Below are positions 37,765 to 45,586 of a DNA stretch of 64,000 nt, piece after piece (the first letter of the stretch is position 1; the number at the start of each line of letters is the position of its first letter). Under the pieces are notes generated by a model. The model was not told the DNA's origin. It saw only the letters and a program-made list of their open reading frames with translations, and made no database searches. Source of the stretch: CAVSJO01 sp963728445 (lineage in GTDB: Bacteria > Gemmatimonadota > Gemmatimonadetes > Longimicrobiales > RSA9); assembly GCA_963728445.1 (NCBI GenBank), contig CAVSJO010000005.1, forward strand, positions 186,001 through 250,000. Reading direction: 5' to 3'. Made by a program: the position numbers and the translations under genes.

Positions 37765-37793
37765 AAGGTAGGGAAGGACCCGTCCCGGCTCAA
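37765..37793 (-). promoter_or_regulatory. Candidate promoter of tRNA-Sec
   Basis: Minus strand TTGAGC, 17 bp, TACCTT. The predicted start lies about 10 nt before the tRNA 5' end. It has the same spacing and -10 form as other promoters in the window. Confidence 0.6.
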
Positions 37794-37880
37794 TGGGCGG
37801 CCGCCCGGCGCGAGCTGCGCCGCCGGCGGCGGCTGCCCCGAGAGAGGGGTCCGCGCCTGTTTCCGGCACGGCTTTTGTCG

Positions 37881-37886
37881 TAGCTT
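37881..37886 (+). promoter_or_regulatory. Candidate -10 box for a leaderless pabA transcript
   Basis: TAGCTT stands 6 nt before the ATG, so transcription would start at or near the initiation codon. No ribosome site is visible. The -35 region at the expected distance is weak. Confidence 0.4.
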
Positions 37887-37892
37887 GGCGCG

Positions 37893-38471
37893 ATGATTTT
37901 CGTCCTCGACAATTACGACTCGTTCACGTGGAACCTCGTCCAGCTCCTGGGCGAGCTGGGCGCCGACCCCGTGGTGCGGCGCAACGACGAGGTGTCCGTC
38001 CAGGAGGTGGAGGCCATGGCGCCCGACCGGGTCGTCGTGTCGCCGGGACCCTGCACGCCCGCGGAGGCCGGCATCAGCGTGGAGCTGATCCGCGCCCTCG
38101 GTCCGCGCATTCCCATCCTCGGCGTCTGCCTCGGCCACCAGTCCCTCGCCGCCGCGTACGGCGGCCGCGTCGTGCGCGGGCGCAGGGCCATGCACGGGAA
38201 GCGCTCGACCATCCGCCACGGGGGCGAGGGCATCTTCCGCGGCCTGCCGGCCACCCTGGACGTCATGCGCTACCATTCTCTCGTTGTCGATCGGGACTCG
38301 CTGCCGGACGGCCTCGAGGTCACGGCCTGGACCGCGGAAGAGGGATGGGAGGACGAGATCCAGGGGCTGCGGCACCGGGAGCATCCGGTGTACGGCGTCC
38401 AGTTCCACCCCGAGTCCATCGCCAGTGAGCACGGCCGTGAGCTGATGCGCAACTTCGTCGAGGGCTCGTGA
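37893..38471 (+). CDS. pabA: Glutamine amidotransferase component (PabA/TrpG)
   Basis: A 192-residue class I glutaminase. It starts MIFVLDNYDSFTWNLVQLLG, the classic PabA/TrpG opening. VVSPGPCTPAEAGIS is the oxyanion-region signature, GVCLGHQSLAAAYGG holds the nucleophile Cys, and VYGVQFHPESI holds the catalytic His and Glu. It supplies ammonia to aminodeoxychorismate synthase (folate) or anthranilate synthase (tryptophan), and may serve both. The partner pabB or trpE is not in the window, so the subtype is uncertain. A TAGCTT box 6 nt upstream suggests a leaderless message. Its stop overlaps the GTG start of the outer-membrane protein gene. Confidence 0.9.
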   Translation: MIFVLDNYDSFTWNLVQLLGELGADPVVRRNDEVSVQEVEAMAPDRVVVSPGPCTPAEAGISVELIRALGPRIPILGVCLGHQSLAAAYGGRVVRGRRAMHGKRSTIRHGGEGIFRGLPATLDVMRYHSLVVDRDSLPDGLEVTAWTAEEGWEDEIQGLRHREHPVYGVQFHPESIASEHGRELMRNFVEGS

Positions 38472-40024
38472 GGATCGCCGCCCCCTTTGCCCTGCGAGCC
38501 GCCGCCGCTGCCGCGGTCCTGCTCTTCGCTGCGGTCCGGCCACAGGGAGCCGCGGCGCAGGTGCCCGGGGACACAGGCGCCCCTGCGGCAGCAGCGGCTT
38601 CTGCCGACACGACCGTCGTCTTCCGGGGCGCGGCCGTGCCCGACGTGGACGACCGCATCCGCGGGCTCCTGTCCCACGGCGGGTATCTGCTCGTCACGCG
38701 TGACACGATCCTCCAGGGGGACACGATCCGCCGGTCCGTCCTGGTGATGGACGCGACCGTGGCCCTGGACGCACCGGTGCGTGGCAGCGTCGTGGCCGTG
38801 TCGTCCAACGTGTTCGTGCGCCCCCGCGCCGACGTCGCCGGAGACCTCGTGAACGCCGGAGGCGGCCTGTACCGGTCCGCCCTCGCCACCGTCCGCGGCG
38901 CCGTCCTCGACGAGCCCCTCGCCGACTACCGCGTCGAGGGGACCGCCGCGTCCTGGACGATCGTCGCGCGCCCGTCCGCAGCAGTCGCAGGGGGATTCTT
39001 CCTGCCGGGCCTCCAGGGCCTGTCGATCCCGACCTACGACCGCGTGAACGGACTGCGCCTCGGATGGGGCTTCGGCTTCCGCGTCCCCGGCGCAATCCGG
39101 GCCCGGCCCGAGGTCATCGCCCGCGGCCTCTGGTTCTCCGACCGCGGCGATTTCGGGGGCGTGGCCTCCGCAACCGCGACGATCGGCTCCGTGCGCTGGA
39201 CCGCGGCCGTCGAGCGGGACGCCTTCACGAATGAGGCGTGGGCCCGGGGGCCCACCCACAACTCTCTGTCCTACCTCTTCCTCGGCCACGATTATCGGGA
39301 CTACTACGACGCCGACCGGATCCGCTTCGGCGGGGAAGGGGAGCTCGACGCGGGCGGGGTCGCCCTCACGATCCACGGGCGCGTCCAGCGCGAGAGCGCC
39401 CGCAGTCTCCAGGTCGGCAACGCCTGGAGTCTGTTCACCGACGAGGAGGCCCAACCGAACCTGCCGGTGGACGACGGCGTCGTCTCGAGCGTCGTCCTGG
39501 GCGCCGACGCCGCATGGGACACCACCGGCGTGAAGCTCCTGGGCGGCGCCGAGCTCGAGCTCGCCGGCCGCGCCGCCGGCGGCGACTTCGCGTTCGGCGC
39601 CTGGAACGCCTGGGCCGACTGGCTCGTCCCGACGTTCCGGCGCCAGACCCTGCACGTGGAGGCCCACCTCCAGGGCCCCCTCCCGGGCACCGACTCGCTG
39701 CCCCGCCAGCGCTGGAGCTTCGTCGGCGGCGGCGCCACCCTCTACACGTTCGACCGCGCCGAATTTCGCGGCGATCGTGTCGTCTACGTCAAGACGACGT
39801 ACACCTTCCCCCTTCCGGAGCGCCTCGCCCTGCCCGTCCTCGGCGCCCCGGACCTCGATCTGCTCCACGTGGCCGGCTACGCCTGGACGCACGACGGACC
39901 CGCCACCCTCGAGCAGAACGTGGGCGTGAAGCTGCAGTTCTTCGTCGCCTTCGTCCGCGCCGTCTTCGACCCGACCAACCTCGACGACCACAAGGTGTCC
40001 GTCGGCCTGAGCATGCCGTTCTGA
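38468..40024 (+). CDS. Outer-membrane beta-barrel protein with N-terminal beta-helix-like domain
   Basis: A 518-residue exported protein of unrecognised family. The signal peptide is IAAPFALRAAAAAAVLLFAA followed by an AAAQ cleavage site. Residues about 60-150 show short alternating hydrophobic repeats with Gly turns (DATVALDAPVRGSVVAVSS, NVFVRPRADVAGDLVNAGGG), as in bactofilin-like or adhesin beta-helices. The C-terminal 330 residues have alternating strands with aromatic belts (YRDYYDADRIRFGGEGELDA, WNAWADWLVPTFRRQTLHVE, VVYVKTTYTFPLPER) and end in Phe (KVSVGLSMPF), the usual barrel-sorting end residue. Translation starts at a GTG overlapping the pabA stop. It may be a porin or surface-assembly protein; the role is unknown. 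Confidence 0.7.
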   Translation: MRIAAPFALRAAAAAAVLLFAAVRPQGAAAQVPGDTGAPAAAAASADTTVVFRGAAVPDVDDRIRGLLSHGGYLLVTRDTILQGDTIRRSVLVMDATVALDAPVRGSVVAVSSNVFVRPRADVAGDLVNAGGGLYRSALATVRGAVLDEPLADYRVEGTAASWTIVARPSAAVAGGFFLPGLQGLSIPTYDRVNGLRLGWGFGFRVPGAIRARPEVIARGLWFSDRGDFGGVASATATIGSVRWTAAVERDAFTNEAWARGPTHNSLSYLFLGHDYRDYYDADRIRFGGEGELDAGGVALTIHGRVQRESARSLQVGNAWSLFTDEEAQPNLPVDDGVVSSVVLGADAAWDTTGVKLLGGAELELAGRAAGGDFAFGAWNAWADWLVPTFRRQTLHVEAHLQGPLPGTDSLPRQRWSFVGGGATLYTFDRAEFRGDRVVYVKTTYTFPLPERLALPVLGAPDLDLLHVAGYAWTHDGPATLEQNVGVKLQFFVAFVRAVFDPTNLDDHKVSVGLSMPF

Positions 40025-40038
40025 GCCCGCCGGCGTCT

Positions 40039-40067
40039 TTGACAGCACCCTCCTCAGTCATTACCTT
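40039..40067 (+). promoter_or_regulatory. Candidate promoter of the kds-lpt-rpoN operon
   Basis: TTGACA, 17 bp, TACCTT, ending 64 nt before the kdsB ATG and just after the preceding stop. The -35 box is a perfect consensus, the best in the window, and the downstream genes run without a gap for 11 kb. Confidence 0.65.
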
Positions 40068-40130
40068 GAGGGGCGGCTTGAAACTTGCAGCACGGGGCGC
40101 GCCCCGCCGCTTTCTCACGACCCTTTTTCC

Positions 40131-40913
40131 ATGCCATCGATCGTATCGCTCGGGGTGGTTCCTGCCCGGATCGGCTCCGAGCGACTGCCGCGGAAACCGC
40201 TGCATCCGCTCGCGGGCCGACCGCTCGTGGAGTGGGTCTGGCGGCGGGTCCGGGAGGCCGGCGTGCTGGACGCCGTCGTGGTGGCGACGGACAGCGCGGA
40301 GGTGGCGGACGCGTGCCTCTCGTTCGGTGCAGAGGTCGTGCTGACGTCCGCGGAGCACCGCTCGGGCACGGACCGGGTCGCCGAGGTCGCCGCGCGGCCG
40401 GAGTACGGCGGCTGCGAGGTGATCGTGAACGTGCAGGGCGACGAGCCGTTCGTGACGGCGGAGCAGATCGCGGGCGCGGCGGACCTGGTGCGGGCGGGCT
40501 GGGACGTGGGCACGGTGGCGACGCCGCTGCGCAGCGCCGAGTCGCTGGCGGACCCTGCGGTCGTGAAGGTGGTGCGACGGACCGACGGGGGCGCGTTATA
40601 CTTCAGCCGTGCGCCGATCCCGCACCGCCGGGACGGCGCGCCGGACGCCGCGCAGCTCGGTGCCGAGCCGTACCTGAGGCACCTGGGCGTGTACGCCTAC
40701 GCGCCCGCGGCACTGCGGCGCTGGGTGGCCCTGCCGCCGGACGCGCTGGAGGATCTGGAACGCCTGGAGCAGCTCCGGGCGCTGCGGGACGGGATGCGGA
40801 TCGGCGTCACGGTGGTGGAGCGGGGCGAGGGCGGGATCGACACGCCGGACGACGCGCAGCGGGCGGAGGCACGGATGCGAGAACTGGGATGGACGCACTC
40901 GAACGCGGGCTGA
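40131..40913 (+). CDS. kdsB: 3-deoxy-manno-octulosonate cytidylyltransferase
   Basis: A 260-residue nucleotidyltransferase. It begins SLGVVPARIGSERLPRKPLH, matching the KdsB opening (VIPARxxSxRLPxKPL). Also visible: VVVATDSAEVADACLSFGAE, VLTSAEHRSGTDRVAEVA, VIVNVQGDEPFVTAEQI, and LRHLGVYAYAPAALRRWVAL. It activates KDO as CMP-KDO using CTP for transfer to lipid A. The next gene encodes CTP synthase, which makes its co-substrate, so the pairing is metabolically sensible. The stop lies 4 nt before the pyrG ATG. Confidence 0.95.
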   Translation: MPSIVSLGVVPARIGSERLPRKPLHPLAGRPLVEWVWRRVREAGVLDAVVVATDSAEVADACLSFGAEVVLTSAEHRSGTDRVAEVAARPEYGGCEVIVNVQGDEPFVTAEQIAGAADLVRAGWDVGTVATPLRSAESLADPAVVKVVRRTDGGALYFSRAPIPHRRDGAPDAAQLGAEPYLRHLGVYAYAPAALRRWVALPPDALEDLERLEQLRALRDGMRIGVTVVERGEGGIDTPDDAQRAEARMRELGWTHSNAG

Positions 40914-40917
40914 GGCC

Positions 40918-42618
40918 ATGAGCGACCACGCACAGCAACCGACGAAGTTCATCTTCGTGACCGGCGGCGTCGTCTCCTCCCTCGGGAAGGGGATCGCCGC
41001 CGCGTCGCTGGGGCGACTCCTGGTGGACCGGGGCCTGCGGGTCACGATCCAGAAGTTCGATCCCTACATCAACGTCGATCCGGGCACGCTCTCTCCGTTC
41101 CAGCACGGAGAGGTGTACGTGACGGACGACGGGGCGGAGACGGACCTGGACCTCGGGCACTACGAGCGCTTCATCGAGGAGTCCCTCTCCCAGGCGAACA
41201 ACATCACGACCGGACGGATCTACCGGGACGTGATCACGAAGGAGCGGCGCGGCGACTATCTGGGCGCCACGGTCCAGGTCATTCCCCACATCACGGACGA
41301 GATCAAGGGCGCGATCAAGCGGCTCGCGACGAACCACGACGTCGTCATCACGGAGATCGGGGGCACGGTCGGCGACATCGAGTCCCTGCCGTTCCTGGAG
41401 GCGATCCGTCAGTTCCGGCAGGAGGTCGGGCGGGAGCACACGCTCTTCATCCACCTGACGCTCATCCCGTTCATCGCTGCCGCCGGGGAGCTCAAGACGA
41501 AGCCGACCCAGCACTCCGTGCGGGAGCTGATGGAGATCGGGATCCAGCCGGACGTGCTGATCTGCCGGACCGAGCGCCCGCTGACGGAGGAGCTGCGCCG
41601 CAAGATCGCGCTGTTCACGAACGTTGCGGTGCCGGCGGTGATCGAGGCACGGGACGCGCCGACGATCTACGAGGTGCCCCTCGACCTGCACCGTCAGAAG
41701 CTGGACGATCTGGTCGCGGAGCGACTCGGCCTGGACACGCGGCCGCCGAACCTGGACGCGTGGAGCGCCATGGTCGAGCGGGTGAAGCGCCCCGGCAGCG
41801 GCCGCGTGCGCATCGCGGTGGTGGGCAAGTACACGTCGCTGGTCGACTCCTACAAGTCGGTGCACGAGGCCCTCGTCCACGGAGGCATCGCCAACGACGC
41901 GGGCGTCGACATCGAGTGGCTGTCCAGCGAGGACTTCGAGGACGGCCCCGCCGACGGCCTCGCCGAGTACGACGGCCTGCTGATCCCGGGCGGCTTCGGG
42001 ATCCGCGGCGTCGAGGGCATGCTCGAGGCCATCCGCTGGGCCCGCACGAACGATCTGCCCTTCTTCGGCATCTGTCTCGGACTGCAGTGCGCCGTCATCG
42101 AGTTCGCTCGCAACGCGGCGGGACTGGCGGACTCCCACTCCGTCGAGTTCCTCACGGACACGGCCGACCCGGTGATCTGCCTCATGGACTCCCAGCGCCA
42201 GGTCACGGACATGGGCGGGACCATGCGGCTCGGCGCCTATCCGGCGCGGCTCCGCGCCGGCTCCCGGGCCCAGCGGATCTACGGCGTCTCCGAGATCAGC
42301 GAACGGCACCGCCACCGCTACGAGTTCAACAACGCGTACCGCGACGTCCTCTCGGAGCAGGGACTCCGCTTCAGCGGCCTCTCGCCCGACGGTAACCTGG
42401 TGGAGATCATCGAGCTGCCGGACCACCCGTGGTTCGTCGGCTGCCAGTTCCACCCCGAGCTGAAGTCCCGACCGCTGCACCCGCACCCGCTCTTCCGCTC
42501 CTTCATCGGGGCGGCCATGGCGCGGCGTGGGCTCGCGCAGCCGGAGGCCGGCGCGGAGGGGCGGACGGGAGCCGCGCTGAGCGCCGGGATCGACGCGGCC
42601 GCCGGCGAAGGGGAGTGA
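40918..42618 (+). CDS. pyrG: CTP synthase
   Basis: A 566-residue two-domain enzyme. The amidoligase domain opens with KFIFVTGGVVSSLGKGIAAA, has DPYINVDPGTLSPFQHGEVY, DDGAETDLDLGHYERF and EIGGTVGDIESLPFLEAIRQ. The glutaminase domain (from about 300) has GLLIPGGFGIRGVEGML, Cys in GICLGLQCAVIEFARN and FVGCQFHPELKSRP. It converts UTP to CTP with glutamine and ATP. About 25 residues at the C-terminus (AGAEGRTGAALSAGIDAAAG) extend beyond the usual end. Its TGA overlaps the kdsA ATG (TGATG). Confidence 0.97.
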   Translation: MSDHAQQPTKFIFVTGGVVSSLGKGIAAASLGRLLVDRGLRVTIQKFDPYINVDPGTLSPFQHGEVYVTDDGAETDLDLGHYERFIEESLSQANNITTGRIYRDVITKERRGDYLGATVQVIPHITDEIKGAIKRLATNHDVVITEIGGTVGDIESLPFLEAIRQFRQEVGREHTLFIHLTLIPFIAAAGELKTKPTQHSVRELMEIGIQPDVLICRTERPLTEELRRKIALFTNVAVPAVIEARDAPTIYEVPLDLHRQKLDDLVAERLGLDTRPPNLDAWSAMVERVKRPGSGRVRIAVVGKYTSLVDSYKSVHEALVHGGIANDAGVDIEWLSSEDFEDGPADGLAEYDGLLIPGGFGIRGVEGMLEAIRWARTNDLPFFGICLGLQCAVIEFARNAAGLADSHSVEFLTDTADPVICLMDSQRQVTDMGGTMRLGAYPARLRAGSRAQRIYGVSEISERHRHRYEFNNAYRDVLSEQGLRFSGLSPDGNLVEIIELPDHPWFVGCQFHPELKSRPLHPHPLFRSFIGAAMARRGLAQPEAGAEGRTGAALSAGIDAAAGEGE

Positions 42619-43475
42619 TGGACGTCGCCGTGCTCTTCCGCAGGAACGGTCCGTTCTTCCTCATCGCCGGACCATGCGTGCTCGAGGACGACGCCCTCAA
42701 CCTGGAGGTCGGGGAGGCCCTCGCGCGCCTGTCCGCGGACCTGGAGATCCCCGTCGTCTACAAGGCGTCGTTCGACAAGGCGAACCGCAGCCGGCCCGGA
42801 GCGCCGCGGGGCCCGGGCCTCGACGAGGGGCTGGCCAGGCTCGAGCGCGTGCGGCGGGAGACGGGGCTGCCGGTGATCACCGACGTGCACGAGGTGGAGC
42901 AGGCCGAAGCCGCCGGCTCCGTCTGCGACGCGCTGCAGATCCCGGCCTTCCTCTGCCGGCAGACGGACCTCGTGGAGGCGGCCGGCGCCACCGGCCGGGC
43001 GGTGAACATCAAGAAGGGGCAGTGGATGGCGCCCGAGGAGATGGCGAACGCCGCGGCGAAGGCCCGAAACGCGGGCGCCGCCGGCGTCGCCCTCACGGAG
43101 CGGGGCACGTTCTTCGGCTACGGGGACCTGGTCGTGGACATGCGCTCCTTCCGGCGCCTGCGGGAGGCCGCCGACGCGCCTGCCGTCTTCGACGGGACCC
43201 ACTCCGTTCAGCGCCCCGGCCGCGCCGACGGCGCGAGCGGCGGCGACCCGGTCTTCATTCCGCACCTGGTGCGAGCCGCGGTGGCCGCCGGCTGCGACGG
43301 GCTCTTCCTGGAGACGCACCCACGGCCGGAGACGGCGCCCTCCGACTCGACCAACATGCTCCGGCTCGACCGCCTGCACGATCTGATGGGGCAGGTCCTC
43401 CGCATCCGCGCCGCCCTCTCCGAGGCCGCGCAGGGCGAGCAGGCGGCAGAGCCGGCGGGGGTCGCTCGTGGCTGA
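42618..43475 (+). CDS. kdsA: 3-deoxy-8-phosphooctulonate synthase
   Basis: A 285-residue aldolase-fold enzyme. Landmarks are FFLIAGPCVLEDDALNLEVG, VYKASFDKANRSRPGAPRGP with LDEGLARLERV, VITDVHEVEQAEAAG, LQIPAFLCRQTDLVEAAG, VNIKKGQWMAPEEM, GTFFGYGDLVVDMRSF and VFDGTHSVQRPG. It condenses phosphoenolpyruvate with arabinose 5-phosphate to KDO 8-phosphate. Presence of FLETHPRPETAPSDSTNML near the end matches the family. The segment IAGPCVLED carries a Cys like that of metal-dependent KDO8P synthases. The kdsC GTG overlaps its final 8 nt. Confidence 0.95.
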   Translation: MDVAVLFRRNGPFFLIAGPCVLEDDALNLEVGEALARLSADLEIPVVYKASFDKANRSRPGAPRGPGLDEGLARLERVRRETGLPVITDVHEVEQAEAAGSVCDALQIPAFLCRQTDLVEAAGATGRAVNIKKGQWMAPEEMANAAAKARNAGAAGVALTERGTFFGYGDLVVDMRSFRRLREAADAPAVFDGTHSVQRPGRADGASGGDPVFIPHLVRAAVAAGCDGLFLETHPRPETAPSDSTNMLRLDRLHDLMGQVLRIRAALSEAAQGEQAAEPAGVARG

Positions 43476-44031
43476 GGGGATTCCGGGCGACGTCGCCCGT
43501 CGGATCCGACTGGTCGTCTTCGACGTCGACGGCGTCCTCACCGACGCCGGCGTCTACATGGGCGAGACGGCGTCGGGCGAGGCGGTCGAGATGAAGCGGT
43601 TCGACATCGTCGACGGCCTCGGCATGAAGCTGCTGGAGCGGGCCGGCATCCGCGTCGCGGTCGTGAGCGGCCGGGAATCGCCGGCCACGCGGCTGCGCGC
43701 CGCCGAGCTGGACGTGCCGTCCTACCAGGCGGACGACGGGTTCAAGCTGCACGCCGTGGAGCAGGTCGTCGAGCAGACGGGCGTGAAGTGGGACGAAGTG
43801 GCGGTCGTCGGAGACGACCTGCCCGATCTGCCGGCCTTCCGCCGGGCCGGGCTTCCCGTGGCGGTCGCCAACGCGGTGGCCGAGATCCGCGCCCAGGCCG
43901 CGTGGCGGACGAGCCGGGAGGGCGGACGCGGTGCCGTGCGGGAGTTCGCCGAGGCGCTGCTGCGCGCGCGAGGACAGTGGACGGACGTGGTGGAGTCGTA
44001 CGCTCGCGAGCGGGACCCGGAGCGGGCATGA
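43468..44031 (+). CDS. kdsC: 3-deoxy-manno-octulosonate-8-phosphatase
   Basis: A 187-residue HAD-family phosphatase of the C0 tetrameric type. Motif I is LVVFDVDGVLTDAGVYMG (DVDGVLTD), then EMKRFDIVDGLGMKLLERAG, motif II in VAVVSGRESPAT, Lys in DGFKLHAVEQVV and motif IV in VAVVGDDLPDLPAFRRAGL. It removes phosphate from KDO 8-phosphate to give KDO. The GTG start overlaps the kdsA stop by 8 nt, and its stop overlaps the kdsD ATG by 4 nt. The enzyme is placed between synthase and isomerase genes. Confidence 0.94.
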   Translation: MAEGIPGDVARRIRLVVFDVDGVLTDAGVYMGETASGEAVEMKRFDIVDGLGMKLLERAGIRVAVVSGRESPATRLRAAELDVPSYQADDGFKLHAVEQVVEQTGVKWDEVAVVGDDLPDLPAFRRAGLPVAVANAVAEIRAQAAWRTSREGGRGAVREFAEALLRARGQWTDVVESYARERDPERA

Positions 44032-45032
44032 CGCGGGCGAGCGCCACCCCGACCGGCGCCACCGTCGACGCGCGCGCCGAGCTCCTGGAACGGGCCCGCA
44101 GCGTCGTGCACATGGAGGCGGAGGCGCTGCACGCGCTGGAAGCACGGCTGGGCGACGAGCTGATGGACGCCGTCGACATGATCCTCGCGGCGCCGGGCCG
44201 GGTCGTGGTGAGCGGCATCGGCAAGAGCGGCATCGTGGGGCGCAAGATCGCGGCGACGCTGACGTCCACGGGTACGCCAGCCATCTTCCTGCACCCGGTG
44301 GAGGGAATGCACGGGGACCTGGGCATCGTCGGCCGGGACGATCTGGCGATCCTGATCTCCAAGAGCGGCGAGTCCGACGAACTGCGCGGCCTGATGGAGT
44401 ACCTGACGCGCCTGGGCGTGCCGATCCTCGGCATGACGGGCCGCCGGGACTCGGCGCTGGGCCGCTCCTCCGCAGTCGTGCTGGACTGCGCGGTGGCCGA
44501 GGAGGCGTGTCCCCACGACCTGGCACCCACGACGTCCACCACGGTGACCATGGCCCTGGGCGATGCTCTGGCCGTGGCGCTTCTGCTGCGGCGGGACTTC
44601 GGCCGCGAGGACTTCGCGAGACTGCACCCCGGCGGCTCACTCGGGCGGAAGCTGACGCTGCGCGTCGCCGACGTGATGATCCGCGAGGACGCGCCACGGC
44701 TCGGGCCCGACGCGACCATGCGCGAGTGCGTCGTGCTGCTGGCGGAAAAGCGGGGAACGGTGCCCATCGTGGACGGCGACGGGCGCGTGATCGGCGTCGT
44801 CACAGCGGGCGACCTCACGCGTCTCATGGAGCGGCGGGAGGACGTCTTTGCCGCGCTCGTGTCCGAGGTGATGACCGCCCGTCCCAAGGTCACGCGGCCG
44901 GACGTGCTCGGGGCGGCTGCGGTGTATCAGATGGAGACGCACGGCATCATGGCCCTGCCGGTGGTGGACGAGGACGGGACGCTGGTGGGCATCGTCCACC
45001 TGCACGACCTGATGAGAGCGGGAGCGGTATGA
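44028..45032 (+). CDS. kdsD: Arabinose 5-phosphate isomerase
   Basis: A 334-residue isomerase. The SIS domain (about 45-190) has RVVVSGIGKSGIVGRKIAAT, ATLTSTGTPAIFLHPVEGMH, LISKSGESDELRGLMEY and LAPTTSTTVTMALGDALAVA. The HPGGSLGRKLTLRVADVMIR linker is diagnostic, and a pair of CBS domains follows (about 215-330) with VVLLAEKRGTVPIVDGDGRV and QMETHGIMALPVVDEDGTL. It interconverts ribulose 5-phosphate and arabinose 5-phosphate, the first step to KDO. With this gene the KDO route from ribulose 5-phosphate to CMP-KDO is complete within 5 kb. Confidence 0.95.
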   Translation: MTRASATPTGATVDARAELLERARSVVHMEAEALHALEARLGDELMDAVDMILAAPGRVVVSGIGKSGIVGRKIAATLTSTGTPAIFLHPVEGMHGDLGIVGRDDLAILISKSGESDELRGLMEYLTRLGVPILGMTGRRDSALGRSSAVVLDCAVAEEACPHDLAPTTSTTVTMALGDALAVALLLRRDFGREDFARLHPGGSLGRKLTLRVADVMIREDAPRLGPDATMRECVVLLAEKRGTVPIVDGDGRVIGVVTAGDLTRLMERREDVFAALVSEVMTARPKVTRPDVLGAAAVYQMETHGIMALPVVDEDGTLVGIVHLHDLMRAGAV

Positions 45033-45586
45033 GGATTCGAATCGCAGCCGGGATCGCGCTGGCGGCCGCCGTGGCCGCGGCGTCGGGCGCGTGCCGGTCG
45101 TCGGCGGGCGAGCCGGTGGCGGTGGAGAACGCGCCGGAGCTGCCCGCGGACAACGTCATGTACAACCTGGAGGAGTGGCTCACGAAGGACGGCGTCCGGA
45201 GCGCCCGGATGACGGCCGATACCGCGTACATGTTCGACGATTCGACGAGCATCCAGGTGCACGGCGTACACGTGATCCTGTTCGACGAAGAGGGCAAGAA
45301 GTCAGGCGAGCTCACGGCCCGGAGCGGCGTGGTCGATCAGCGCACCCAGGCGATGACGGCGCGGGGCAGCGTCGTGCTGACGCTCCAGGACGGAAATCGC
45401 CGGATCGAGACCGAGGAGCTGCACTACGAGCCGCAGGCCGACCGGATCTGGAGCGACGTCCAGACGACCATGACGGAGAACGGCTCCCGCGTCACGGGGA
45501 CCGGCTTCTCCGGCGACACGCACTTCCAGAACTACCAGATCAAGAATCCCCGGGCGACGGGGAAGAGCCTGAAGGTCACGTTCTGA
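45029..45586 (+). CDS. lptC: LPS transport periplasmic protein LptC
   Basis: A 185-residue protein with a lipoprotein-like N-terminus (AAGIALAAAVAAASGACRSS; lipobox SGAC). The mature part has the LptC/OstA beta-jellyroll pattern: GVRSARMTADTAYMFDDSTS, GVHVILFDEEGKKSGELTA, SGVVDQRTQAMTARGSVVLT and ETEELHYEPQADRIWSD, closing with YQIKNPRATGKSLKVTF. It links the LptB2FG extractor to the LptA bridge. E. coli LptC is anchored by a helix; here a lipid anchor may do this. ATG overlaps the kdsD stop; its own stop shares an A with the lptA ATG. Confidence 0.88.
   Translation: MRIRIAAGIALAAAVAAASGACRSSAGEPVAVENAPELPADNVMYNLEEWLTKDGVRSARMTADTAYMFDDSTSIQVHGVHVILFDEEGKKSGELTARSGVVDQRTQAMTARGSVVLTLQDGNRRIETEELHYEPQADRIWSDVQTTMTENGSRVTGTGFSGDTHFQNYQIKNPRATGKSLKVTF

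Noticed and set aside
40807..42486. Long minus-strand open frame opposite pyrG
   Set aside because: It is a GC-rich shadow frame: the plus strand encodes a full, motif-perfect CTP synthase, and the antisense protein is Arg/Val/Asp-rich without recognisable motifs.
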